NCBI GenBank assembly: GCA_029224185.1
Contig: CM055194.1
Span: 24,394,902-24,458,901 of the forward strand
Direction of reading: 5' to 3'
DNA length: 64,000 nucleotides
Origin: Karalla daura
Taxonomy: Eukaryota; Chordata; Actinopteri; Chaetodontiformes; Leiognathidae
Numbering within the stretch: the stretch's first letter is position 1; each line of letters begins with the position of its first letter. Below are positions 45,350 to 57,510 of the stretch, in pieces. A program made the position numbers and the translations under genes. The notes beneath the pieces are model-generated. The model saw only the letters and a program-made list of their open reading frames with translations, was not told where the DNA came from and made no database searches.

Positions 45350-48344
45350 TTATTTGATAAGAAGCATCTTTCTTTTTAGGAAAGTTGCGATGTCCTCATG
45401 TTCTGGTGTGTCTCCATCCTCGGCCACCTGCAGTGGTGTCTTCCCTACATTATTGGTGGCCTGCAGGTTCACCTTCTTCTGCCGCCCCACGCGTCCACCT
45501 GGGCTCACCCAGTTTACAAGCCTCTTCACTACCTCCTGGTGTCCAGCTCGAGCAGCACAGTGCAGAGGGGTGTCTTTACTGTGGTCTGTGCTGTTGATCT
45601 TGGCCCCGGCCTCCAGGAGCTGCACCACCACGCTGTCATGACCCCTCTCTGCTGCCACATGAAGCGGCGTTTTCCTCCATGCATTCTTGTCCTCTATCCC
45701 CTTATTGTTCACTAACTGTAGAAGAACTGAAACCACACTACTGTGGCCACCGGCTGCTGCATAATGGAGAGGTGTGGAACCGTCCATGTCTCTGACCGCA
45801 ATCTTTGCCTTGTTGGATAATAGAGAGGTCACTGCATCTACTTTTCCCTCCATAGCAGCCAGGTGTAAAGCAGTTTTTCTCTCATTATCGGTGATGTTTG
45901 GGTTGGCTTTGGCTGACAGCAGTAAGTCTACCACTCGCCCCTCACCCTGTGATAATGCTGCCCAGTGTAAGGCCGTTCTTCCCTGCCTGTCTTTGGCTCC
46001 TGATTCTGCCTTGCCTTGTAGAAGCTGTTTCACCGTATCTGCATGGCCCTTCTGACTGGCTATATGTAGAGGCGTCAAACCATCCTGGGTTACTGCATTT
46101 ACCTATGGAAGTGACACAGAGCTGTCAGACTGAAATTCATACATCTTTAAAATGTACTTTCATGACTTTGTCTTCAAAAAATACCTGTGCCCCAGCTCTC
46201 AGTAACAGATCTGCAAACTCTGGTCTGTTGCACTGAGCTGCCAGGTGTAGAGGGGTCTGAGCTTTGGGTCCGGAAGCGTTGGGGTCTGTACCCATCTCTA
46301 GCAATGTCTGCACAGTGGACACACTGCCACTGTGGACAGCCAGGTGCAGTGCTGAGGAAAGGTCGGGTAGGGTAGCATCCAGTTTGGCCTGTTTTGCTAC
46401 CAGCACTCTGAAGTGACAAATAAAAAAATCATAAATGTCACATCTAAAAAAAACACCCTCTTGCTCCCTTACATTATGTGGTAGTGTATATGTAGTGTGT
46501 GTGTGCTTAACAAAACGCGCAAAACACTGAATGTAATCTCCATGACATCACTCATACATTTCAAAAGAGGCATTGTAAAACTCATTAGCAGTGAACAGCT
46601 TTGAACATCCAAATCTGCCTAAATCCTAATCCATAAATGGCCACATTTATGGATTTATTTATGGACACACAACACATACACAGGGGGATTGGCCTGCAAC
46701 AACTAGGCCACCAGGCTGTCAGTCAAATGGTTATATCCTACATCAGCACTCACTGTAATTTGATCAAATGATCTGAAATATGATTCAATGATCTGAATGA
46801 TATGAAATAATTTGATCGGGTAACATTACGCACAGAGGCCAAAACTGATTATTGTATCAGGAAATCCATTTTTTTAACATTTTTTGTTGGACAGTTACCT
46901 GAAGACTTCAGTGTGCCCCAGCTCAGCTGACAGTAGAAGAGGAGAGTAGCCCTGTTGGTCTAACATGTTTACATTTGCTCCATTGTCAATGAGAACAGAA
47001 ACCATGCCATTGCGGTTCTGCTTCACAGCAGAGAAGAGAGCCGTTCCCAGCACATCCTCTCTCAGAGCTCCTGTGGCATTTTCTGTGGTTTAAACACAAT
47101 GTTGCATCAGCCTCATTCACATTTTATGTAAGGCAAAGCAATAAAACAAACTCAAGTTATTGATGGCACAACTCACTAATCAGCAGATGCAGAACTGCCT
47201 CTCCATCAAGCTTCATGGCTTCATTTACAACATCACAGTCAACTTCAGCCCCTGCCTGCAGAAGGATAGCTGCTGTTCTCTCATTGTTCCTGGAAACTGC
47301 GTAAAACAGAGGCGTATTTTTGTGGTTGTTTCTGGCACTGACAGCTGCCCCCCTCTGCAGCAGAATCTGTGCCAGCCCCCAGTTATCTTCCTTAGCTGCT
47401 GAGTGAAGAAATGAGTCCCGCGAGCAGCTCTCAGACCGTTTTGCCTCCTCATTCACCAGAACTTCCACAGAACTCATGTGTTCATTTTGTGCCGCCAGGT
47501 GAACAGCAGTTTTGCGCTGTAGGTCTTGGGAGTAAATCTGAGCCCCGGCCTGAATAAGGGCCCTGACTATCTCGGTGTGACCTTTTCCAGCAGCTTTGTG
47601 AAGAGCTGTGTGACCCTTGTTATCCTGAAGGTCCAGTTTGGCTCCTTTACATATCAGGAGTTCAATGATGGACAGGTGACCGTGCTCAGCAGCTACATGT
47701 AATACAGTCTCACAGGAGGAATTAACACTGTGAATGTCACTGTTTTCTAATAATTCCTCTAATAGTCCTACCTCTCCATCTGCAGCGATCATGTGGATGA
47801 GACTGTCAACTTTTCCTTTCTCTGATTTTAAAAGTGACACAGCATACTTGTCTTCCTTTTCTTGGTTTGATTTCCTTGTCTCTTTCACAGGAAGTAAAGC
47901 ACTGGCCACCTGAGAGACTTCAGGGCTACCTTTAAGTTTTTCCTTCTCTTCTTTTTCCCTCTCCAGCAAATATCCAATCAACTGTCTCCTTGTGTCTCGA
48001 ATACACTCATTCGCACCACCAACGTATCTCTTGATGTGCTGATAGAGGTCCGGCTCTGCCAGCATAAGACATGGATAGAAAAATTTGCGACAAGCCCTTT
48101 CACCTCTGGCCTCAAGTAGTTCCAGCATCCTGCAGTTCTGATCTTTGCGAGTCCTCATGGTTAAAACGATGGATCTCCTCGCAGCAGTCATGACCCCCTC
48201 TGTAACAAGACGGTCTAGCAGATCCTCAGTGTGTGAGATCCCATAGATTAGATCCCTTCTCTTTGCCCGTATAACATCCACAGCGTAGGGGTTGGTGGAC
48301 TTTAATGCCACTTGAGCATCAACATGTTTGAGTGTATTGAACAT
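45350..48344 (-). CDS. caiap: CARD and ankyrin-repeat protein, Caiap-type inflammasome adaptor
   Basis: Minus-strand exons are 47177-48344, 46899-47082, 46185-46407 and 45350-46102, phases 1, 2 and 0, giving 775 residues. Residues 1 to about 100 form a CARD-like helical bundle (VDVIRAKRRDLIYGISHTEDLLDRL ... FFYPCLMLAEPDLYQHI). A charged linker follows (EREKEEKEKL), then more than a dozen ankyrin repeats to the C terminus, with typical TPLHLAA, TALHKAA and HGHLSIIELLI cores. CARD followed by many ankyrins is the architecture described for Caiap in zebrafish, an adaptor promoting caspase-1 activation. No transmembrane segment is present. The start is the first ATG before the CARD. The repeat count and the exact orthology need an alignment; another CARD-ANK protein is the main alternative. 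Confidence 0.9.
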
Positions 48345-48700
48345 TGCAAATACACTGGAAAATGAAAGCTTCTCTGGAGCCTTCAGTCACAAATCATTGT
48401 TGGAAATTGTGGTTCTGTCTGTGTGGGTATTTGTGCGCCTTATTGCTAAGTGAAAGAAATCGCCCTAGCAACAGAATACAGAGGAGCCATTCACTATTCA
48501 TATCAGTCCGGCTCAACCTGCCTGCAGTGGGAGTGTGTTACCACATAACTTTTTTAGTTATCATTAGACACAGCGCAGCAGCTTTGACAGTAAAAACAAT
48601 AATATAGTTGTCTGATTGTCGATCGTCTGATTGATATAACATTTAATTTTGAAAATATTAATTTTGTTGAATGTGACCTTGGTAACATTCTGACATTTAG

Positions 48701-48734
48701 GTGTGTGTGTGCGTGTGTATGTGTGTGTGTGTGT

Positions 48735-48774
<40 letters not shown>
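48701..48774. repeat. GT/GA composite microsatellite
   Basis: GT array switching directly to a GA array. Confidence 0.97.
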
Positions 48775-49414
48775 TTCTTTGTAAGACTATGTGGGCGCAA
48801 AAGTGGTGCACCCCCAGGATAGCCCAAATGTCAAAGGTTTTACAGTCAGCAAGAAAGACATGTTTTTTTATTTTAATTTGATTGGTTTCCATTTTATGCC
48901 AAACAAGAGCACAATATTGTTTCAGTATCATTTCCATTAGATGTTCCACATTGCAGTCAGACGTGGGAGAACTACTCAGCAATTCTGACAGAAAAACAAA
49001 AACAAACCATGTTTAACTCCTACACGATAGACTGGAAACATCCCATTATTTAATACCATTTTAAATTAAGGATTTACCTGTTTACCTTTGTGTGATAAAT
49101 GCAACGCCTGTTTATTCTCTAAAATTTAATGAAGGCGAACTGTAAATCATCCTCAAGTGCGAGTATGCAAAAAAGGAGATCTCCCACGAATCTGTGGGAT
49201 TAAAACAGATTTGCGTCTAAATGCTGGATTTTCATCTCTAAAATGTCAAACATTTACGTTTTTATTTCCATTTCAGTGCGTTCTGTCGGTTGTTTTGCTG
49301 CCGTTTTGCTCATTAGGGGGTAATCTTTTCATTGATTCGCCCTTGGTAACTTCTCACGACTGTATTATGCAGAGATTAGAGCCGATCCACTTCCCGTAAT
49401 ACACGCCTCCTGCG

Positions 49415-49490
49415 TCGTGACGTGGATCTTCCGAGCGATTCCCGCTCCTTATATGGTCGTGAAGGACTCCACTTTCCGGAATGATGTCAT
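49415..49490. promoter_or_regulatory. Candidate SRF/ETS/CRE enhancer or promoter cluster
   Basis: CCTTATATGG at 49447-49456 is a perfect CArG box. Nearby are TTTCCGGAA (ETS core, about 49470-49478), GTGACGTGG (about 49418) and TGATGTCAT (CRE/AP-1 like, about 49480-49488). The combination of SRF plus ETS sites is the serum response element arrangement. The cluster lies between caiap and jun, and either gene could be its target. Confidence 0.45.
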
Positions 49491-49619
49491 GCCGCCCCAA
49501 GTTTGAGAAAGCAGAGCAGGTCACATTGGATATATGGAGAAGGTAGGATTCCCGTTATAATTTCACGTACAGAATAACCGTAAAAGCCCTGTTCGCTATA
49601 TACAAACATTACACAAAAC

Positions 49620-51240
<1,621 letters not shown>

Positions 51241-51251
51241 GTTTTATCAGG

Positions 51252-51257
51252 TTTATT
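51252..51257 (-). terminator. Candidate poly(A) signal of jun
   Basis: AATAAA on the gene strand, about 670 bp after the stop codon. The 3' UTR holds ATTTATTT-type and T-rich elements (about 51665 and 51705), which fits an unstable immediate-early mRNA. Confidence 0.45.
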
Positions 51258-51920
51258 TTCTTAAATATCGATTAGTTTCTGAAGTGCTTCAGAAAACGTA
51301 ACATAAAAAAATTATACAGTATTCTTATTACAAATGGTAAACATAAGTACTCCAAGTTGATCTTATATACATATAGCAATGAGTGAAACCCCATTAAACA
51401 ACTTTAGAAAAAAACAAGTAATCTTGAAGCTTTTCTAACGTAAATTTCTTACAATTAAGAAAAAAAAGTACATTGTACTGTAACTCAGAAGTCAGGCAGC
51501 TTTAGTTACAACTTTTCAGCCGTTTAGAGTTGGCCAACACGCCCAGGTTTGAGGCCATTATGGCTACAGCAAGAAAAGTCTCTATTGCAGGTTTCTTAAC
51601 TCCTCTAATACTGAATTTCTCCTTTTTGATGGTCATGACAAGGTCCATGCAGAGCTGGGGTGTGAAATAAATCAAGAAAGAACTTCAGTCCTGTCCAGTT
51701 CTGTAAATAAAACAGCAAGGAAACAAGAGACAGAAAAGGTATCCTGCTTTGTTGCCATGCCCCCTCTGGACCATGGCTCCGGACCATCTCTTTCTGGGCC
51801 CCTTCAGGAGCTCCAGCCGGCCCCCAGGTCCTGCCACAGTGGCACCACATCATCCTGGTCTCCAGGAGACACAACCACTCACTATCACAGGTTCAGGTTC
51901 ACCCACAAGTCCGAGCTCTC

Positions 51921-52907
51921 TCAGAAGGTCTGGAGCTGCTGTGTTAACATCAGCTGGCAGCCGCTGTTGACGTGGTTCATCACCTTCTGCTTCAGCTGGG
52001 CCACCTGCTCCCTCAGCATGTTGGCCGTGGACGCCAGCTCCGAGTTCTGAGACTTGAGGGTCTTAACTTTGTCCTCCAGCCTGGAGATCCTCTCCAGCTT
52101 CCTCTTCCGGCACTTGGAGGCAGCGATGCGGTTCCTCATCCTCTTCCTCTCGGCTTTGATGCGCTCCTGGCTCTCCATGTCGATGGGAGACAGAGGAGGG
52201 GTCTCCCCCGGCATCTCCGGCACCGTCTGCGGCTCCTCCTTCAGGGCTGTGAGCCGGGGGATGTGCCCCGGGGAGCCCTGCCCGTACAGGGGCAGCTGCA
52301 GCGGGGCAGCGGGGAACGACATAGCCGGGGCCGAGGAGGTGTAGTTGGGGGCTGAGACGGTGCTGATGGCCGGGTTGAAGGTGTTCAAGTCCTCGTAGAC
52401 CGGAGAGTCCGAGGCGGTGCTGTTGTAGCCGGTGGAGGAGGAGGAGGACACCGGGGGCAGGGCGCTGTTGGAGGAGCTGCTGGAGGAGGAGGTGTTGGAG
52501 GAGGTGGTGGTAGTGGTGGTGGGACCAGGCATGTGCTGGTGGTGGAGCTCGGCCAGAGCCCGAACGAAGCCCTCAGCAAAGCCCTCCTGCTCGTCGGTGA
52601 CATTTTTGGGACAGAGGAACTGTGTCGGGGTCGGGGTGGTGGTGATAAGCCCGTTGCTGGACTGGATGATGAGCCGCTCCAGCTCCGGGGACGCCAGCTT
52701 CAGAAGACCCACGTCCGGGGAGGTGAGGAGGTCCCCGGGTTTGGTGGCCCGCAGGTGGGGCTTCAGAGAGCCGGCCGGGTCCGACAGGTTCAGGGTCATG
52801 TTGTGTTTCAGAGCTTTGGTGTTGCCGAACCCGAACCCGGCGGAGTCGTGCTGGGAGAAAGCGTTGAGTGAGTCGTCATAGAAAGTAGTTTCCATCTTGG
52901 TATACAT
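51921..52907 (-). CDS. jun: c-Jun transcription factor, intronless
   Basis: A single open exon of 328 residues (human 331), intronless as in all vertebrate JUN genes. The start MYTKMETTFYDD aligns with human MTAKMETTFYDD. The delta domain follows, with the JNK target sites at identical numbering: Ser63 in LLTSPDVG, Ser73 in KLASPELE, and Thr91/Thr93 in TTTPTPTQ. The middle carries a Thr/Ser-rich stretch with runs of T and S (about residues 128-165). The GSK3/CK2 segment ETPPLSPIDMESQERIK is intact. The basic region RMRNRIAASKCRKRKLER (about 257-274), a leucine zipper and the C terminus LTQQLQTF are conserved. It binds TRE/CRE sites as AP-1 dimers with Fos or ATF partners in the nucleus. No alternative assignment is plausible; JunB and JunD differ around the delta domain. 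Confidence 0.99.
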   Translation of the reverse strand: MYTKMETTFYDDSLNAFSQHDSAGFGFGNTKALKHNMTLNLSDPAGSLKPHLRATKPGDLLTSPDVGLLKLASPELERLIIQSSNGLITTTPTPTQFLCPKNVTDEQEGFAEGFVRALAELHHQHMPGPTTTTTTSSNTSSSSSSSNSALPPVSSSSSTGYNSTASDSPVYEDLNTFNPAISTVSAPNYTSSAPAMSFPAAPLQLPLYGQGSPGHIPRLTALKEEPQTVPEMPGETPPLSPIDMESQERIKAERKRMRNRIAASKCRKRKLERISRLEDKVKTLKSQNSELASTANMLREQVAQLKQKVMNHVNSGCQLMLTQQLQTF

Positions 52908-53267
52908 AGAAGAGAAACCGAAAACAACAAAGCAACAATCAAAAGTCTTCTACAAAACAACGGTTCGTTCTCCTCTTTCTTTCAAAATTCTTCTTGATGA
53001 GGAGAAAAAATGAAAACTTCCAAAATGTCCCAAAAAAACTTCCGGAACTTTTTCAGAGCGGACTTGGTTGACAGGAATCAGGACTTACTTCTTACAGCCA
53101 GCGACGGTCGGACTGTTCACAACTATTCAGACGTCTTAAGACAAACTATCCAGACCTGTTCAGAGTCGCTGAATTAGCCGGCTCCGGTGTGCGCTCTCGC
53201 TCCGGCCTCTGTATACACTCTGAGCGGAGCCGCGTGCAGACAAACCTTATCTGCTGCTGCGGCCTCT

Positions 53268-53416
53268 CTAAAAATAGGCATGACGTCATGACGGAGCGCT
53301 CCTATTGGCTACGGGGCGTGTCGGGAGGCGGTGCCTCGGCCGTCAGATAAGGCGCGTTGCCCCTGACGACCACCCAGAAGATTCTCAGTCTCGCGGTGGA
53401 TTGTGGGATGAGGTAA
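53268..53416 (-). promoter_or_regulatory. jun promoter: jun2, GC box, CCAAT, CRE/jun1, MEF2
   Basis: Read on the gene strand the order is TTACCTCA (53416-53409), a GC-rich box (around 53331-53313), CCAAT (53308-53304), TGACGTCA (53288-53281) and CTATTTTTAG (53277-53268), a MEF2 site. This is the arrangement I recall for the mammalian c-JUN promoter: distal jun2, Sp1, CTF, proximal jun1, then MEF2. The jun1-jun2 spacing is about 128 bp, close to the human value of about 118. In mammals these sites are bound by Jun/ATF2 and give autoregulation. Transcription probably starts around 53200-53230. Confidence 0.82.
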
Positions 53417-53708
53417 TGCTGTAAGGAGAGCGTACGCGCAGTGCATTGTGGGATGACGTATTGTTTTTGAATATCTGGTTACCCGCTTCACTGTCAGGCA
53501 GCAGTACAGACAAGTCCGCTCTCCTCACTCTGATACTGAGATTAAAAGGTACTAACACACATTTATTCAGAGCTGGTTACATTAATCACACATTTTTTTT
53601 TACAACATTTCAACTTTTAGTGAACATATAGGTGGTAAATTTAACCTGGCTTTTTGAAGCAAAGTTGAAAGATCTCTCATTAATGAATTTCCTAAAATTA
53701 TTAGAAAA

Positions 53709-53800
<92 letters not shown>
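53709..53800. repeat. (CTAT)23 microsatellite
   Basis: 92-bp pure tetranucleotide array, the same unit as the array at 49621 on the other side of jun. Confidence 0.99.
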
Positions 53801-53801
<1 letters not shown>

Positions 53802-53822
53802 CCTTTCTATTAAGTAAGACCT

Positions 53823-53834
53823 TTCAATATGTGA

Positions 53835-53880
<46 letters not shown>

Positions 53881-53892
53881 TCACATATTGAA
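53823..53892. repeat. 70-bp palindrome with (TA)n centre
   Basis: TTCAATATGTGAGT at 53823-53836 and its exact complement ACTCACATATTGAA at 53879-53892 flank an uninterrupted TA run. The whole stretch can extrude as a cruciform. Confidence 0.93.
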
Positions 53893-53954
53893 TGTATATG
53901 TATGTGTATGTATAATTCATTAAATGTTTTTTTTACAACTACTACATATCCTCC

Positions 53955-54080
53955 CCCAGTCCCACTGTTTGAGAGTGAATGTGTGTGTGTGTGTGTCCTG
54001 TGATGGACTGGCGACCTTTCAAGGGTGCATTGCCTGGCTTTGCACTTTGTCCTTTGGAGATAGGCGCAAACACTCCTGCA
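53955..54080 (+). repeat. Dispersed fish repeat, tail copy
   Basis: GAGAGTGAATGTGTG followed by TCCTGTGATGGACTGGCGACC and CAAGGGTGCATTGCC. It is the best-preserved copy of the tail repeat in this window. Confidence 0.75.
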
Positions 54081-57000
54081 ACACTCTTTGGTACAAAGGG
54101 AAAAAGATAGACTTTTGATGATATAGAATATTGAAAATCAATATTATCAACACAAATTTTTGTCATGTTTAAATCTGACTCCAATATATTCCACAGCACT
54201 CTACATTGCCAAATATTTACATTGCTACTAAATAGGAGCTCTAATTTCGTTGGGTCAGAAAGTTGAGAGCTTGTTTTAAAGCTAATGAAAACATGTTCTG
54301 TACAGAAACAAATTACATATTTTTCCGTGTGGAAAGGTTTTTTCAGGGTGGAAAGTCATCTTCTTCCGACTGTCATTTAACTTCTCAGACTGGTATATCA
54401 TGGTGGTCTCTGGTTGGTGGTCTCCTATAAATTGTCCAATAGTATAACAAACGTGCACAAAACACTCCCCGCCTTTAGTTTTGACTCCACAGTACATGCT
54501 GAGTGGGTTAGAATTTTACACAAGGGCAAGGTATTATAAACACAGACATATTTGTACATGTATAGAAAACATTAAAACTGCTGTATTTACCATGTCCAGC
54601 TCATTAAGTCATGTACTCTGGTACCTCCCAGTCTGTTTTTTTTCAGTCATTAGGAGACAGATTTAATAAGACCTTTTTGCTTTTACCAGTGCATAAACCA
54701 CCACACATCTTAAAAGCCTCATTTCAGACCTTTTATTTGTACTGCAACTGCAAATTGCTAAAGATAGATCAACAGACATCTGTTCATTCTCATAAAGAGC
54801 AAGTACATTTCCTATTATCCGTGTCAGAGTGTGTAATTAGTGTAGTGCAGTCCATTGTCCCCTGGCCCTTGGTCAGAAATCACAGCTGCTTTAATGGCAG
54901 GAGGTTAACCAGCGTGTCTTACGTGTCCCCCTCTAGTCTTCCACACTCCGACTGTCTGGGTCATCTTCTGCCCTGCCAGCTTTACTGCCTACTATCTACA
55001 GCGCACCACGTCTAAATATGTCCCCCTTGTGTGACAAGTAAATCAGCCCCTTGGCGCTGGCTGGCTCAGAGAGGCACCAGAGGAGGTTGAACCAGATCAT
55101 AAAACACCACCACAGTCTGACTTTTTATGGCTGCTAATGTTGTCTTTATGTACTGTCGCATGTGTCAAACCATGACAATCAATAAAGTTGGATGTAATCC
55201 TATCTAGTCGGTCGTCTTCACAGGTCCTAAGCTGTTTTGCTTTTGATTTAAAAGCTAGAAAAAATGCTTTGCTTTATGGTCAAGTTCACACAAGGTAAAG
55301 GTCAAGGTGGATCTTCAGGTACTTACACCCCAGGACTGACATAGTCACATGTACCAGTGCCTGAAGTGGGCTGATATACAGAGCAAACACATCTGTCTTC
55401 AACTCTTTAGTGTGCCTTCACTTTTTGCTATGTTGCTCGAGAGGCTGACAGCCTCTCTGTCATTATAAGCACAGCTTGTAAGACACATCATGATATTTCA
55501 GATTTCTTAACATGAGGGTCAGCATAATGCTACATGCTGCATTCTGTGGCCAGCCTTATACAGTCGTTCTTTTTCTGTCATTTATCTCATTGTCTTCCAC
55601 GTTGTCGTGCTCCTCCTTTGGGAATGTAACAAGAGGAAGTGGAATAAGGACAAATTGCTTCATTGCATGTTTACACTCAGTGTTCCACTGGCACATTTTG
55701 AAATATTTATCCACTCTGGGCCATTCATGTATTCATGACTGTTTTACTTCTGAATTAAAGCACATGAAAGAATCATAACTAGGTGGTACAGTGCCCACTG
55801 CCTGACAACAGGGATCCTCGTGTATGACTTCACTCATTGTCCCAAATACACAAATTAGGTTAGGATAAAACATGTGATGTCAAAACTCTTTACAGAGTCA
55901 AATCCCATGGCAAAAGTCAGACCTTGGTAAAGTCTGTTTTATATACTTTCAAATAGTGTTTAATACTGAACCCCTAACTGTTTCAATATGGCTGGAGTGC
56001 TGGATAGATTGGGTCTGCTTTTCTTCCCTGGTCGCCATGCGTAAAGTTATAAAGGGGTAACCACAGCGTGGTAGTTTGCCAAAGTAATTTTCTCTGCAGG
56101 AATGTATGGGAAAATTAGCGTGGAAGAGCCCTACTGTTAGAGTGAGTGTTCAGCATGAGGCTGGGACATCCTGCTGCTGCCTTGGTCCTGGGCCTGCATG
56201 CTCGGTCACTGGTGTCCACATGCACAGCTTACTTATTCATGTTGTCTGAAGAGGGAGGGAGGAAGCCAATATCCAATGTTGCCAAAGTACAGCCACATCC
56301 AATGTATAATAATATGAACAAAATCCTACCGTCATCTTACATAAATGATATACAGCTCAGACAGCACAACATGTTTGACTGGCTTAAGCTGATTCACTGC
56401 CACCAGTATGAAAGAGGGATTCATTTTTCGATGAAACTGGGACTAACTGAAGACTCGCTGTTCTTATTAAATTATTTCTGGTTGGCGGCGCTAACGGCAG
56501 GCTCTCAGGACTCTGGGAAGTGAGGTTTTACTGCTGTGGGAGAACAAAATGCCACAAGATAGATGGATTGGTAGTAGCATAAAACCATAGTGTTTTGCTC
56601 CTTTCCATCTGTGGAATTTCCGGGATCAGTAATAATGATATGGTTTACAATTTGCAGCACTTCAGATATGAAGAAAAACTGTCTGGTTCTTACGTACATC
56701 ATTTTGGCAGGAGCATCCCCATCTGTTAACAGAGAAAAATATATGAGTCTCTCAAAGCTCATGAATTTCAAATTAGACTCTCAGTATGTTCGCTGGTGCA
56801 GTCTGCAGGGCTGACAGCAGCTCTGTGAGCAATGCCTGGAGTTCAATGTACAGAGCAGCATGCCAGGATACTCTCAAAGGCAGACAGTGTGATATTCAGC
56901 AGGTATAATACTGACCCTGTTCAACATCTTTGAAGAATTGTTACATCAGCAAAGCGGAGGAGGAGCTCCACCGGAGTAGGCAACGTGCCTATCATAAAGC

Positions 57001-57460
57001 ATGGCACTTGACAGATACTAAGAGGTAGTGGTCCAAATATTTGTCAATATCTTCATCATCTCAGAGTTAAAACTTACGACACAAACATTTTGTGTTATCT
57101 CAGTTCTGTCAGTTAAATGCATATTTTTCTTTGTCATACTATGCAAGTTGTGGCGATTCATCCCCCTTTCACTTGTTTTTCTCTCTGTTCTCTGTTTTAA
57201 TGTCAGTATTAATCATTACCTGTAGACTCACACGCACACTTTTCAAACACTGAGTTTGTTCTCTGCTGCATCCTGGCAGCACAACCGGACCTTCTCACTT
57301 ACTGACTCGTTCTTCCTTCACTCTTCTCTGAACTTTGTTTTATCATTACCTCCCTGTCTCTTCAGACTCTCACATCTTTCACTCCCTCCGTCCCGAGGCT
57401 ACCTCCACATGTGTTTTTTCTCCCTCTGGAGTGGATCCCAAATTTTCTCTACTTATCCTC

Positions 57461-57462
<2 letters not shown>

Positions 57463-57509
<47 letters not shown>
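57463..57509. repeat. (CA)n microsatellite
   Basis: 47-bp CA array. Confidence 0.98.

Positions 57510-57510
<1 letters not shown>

Larger units (their letters stand above)
53430..55500. other. jun upstream flank
   Basis: No gene seen. Contains another GATGACGTA CRE-like site at about 53450, the CTAT and TA repeats, and a dispersed repeat copy at 53955. Confidence 0.5.

Noticed and set aside
52432..52881. 149-codon plus-strand frame opposite jun
   Set aside because: Antisense shadow of the Thr/Ser and zipper-free part of jun.
56146..56523. 125-codon frame in the right flank
   Set aside because: No splice signals, no recognisable domain, ordinary AT-rich composition; probably chance.
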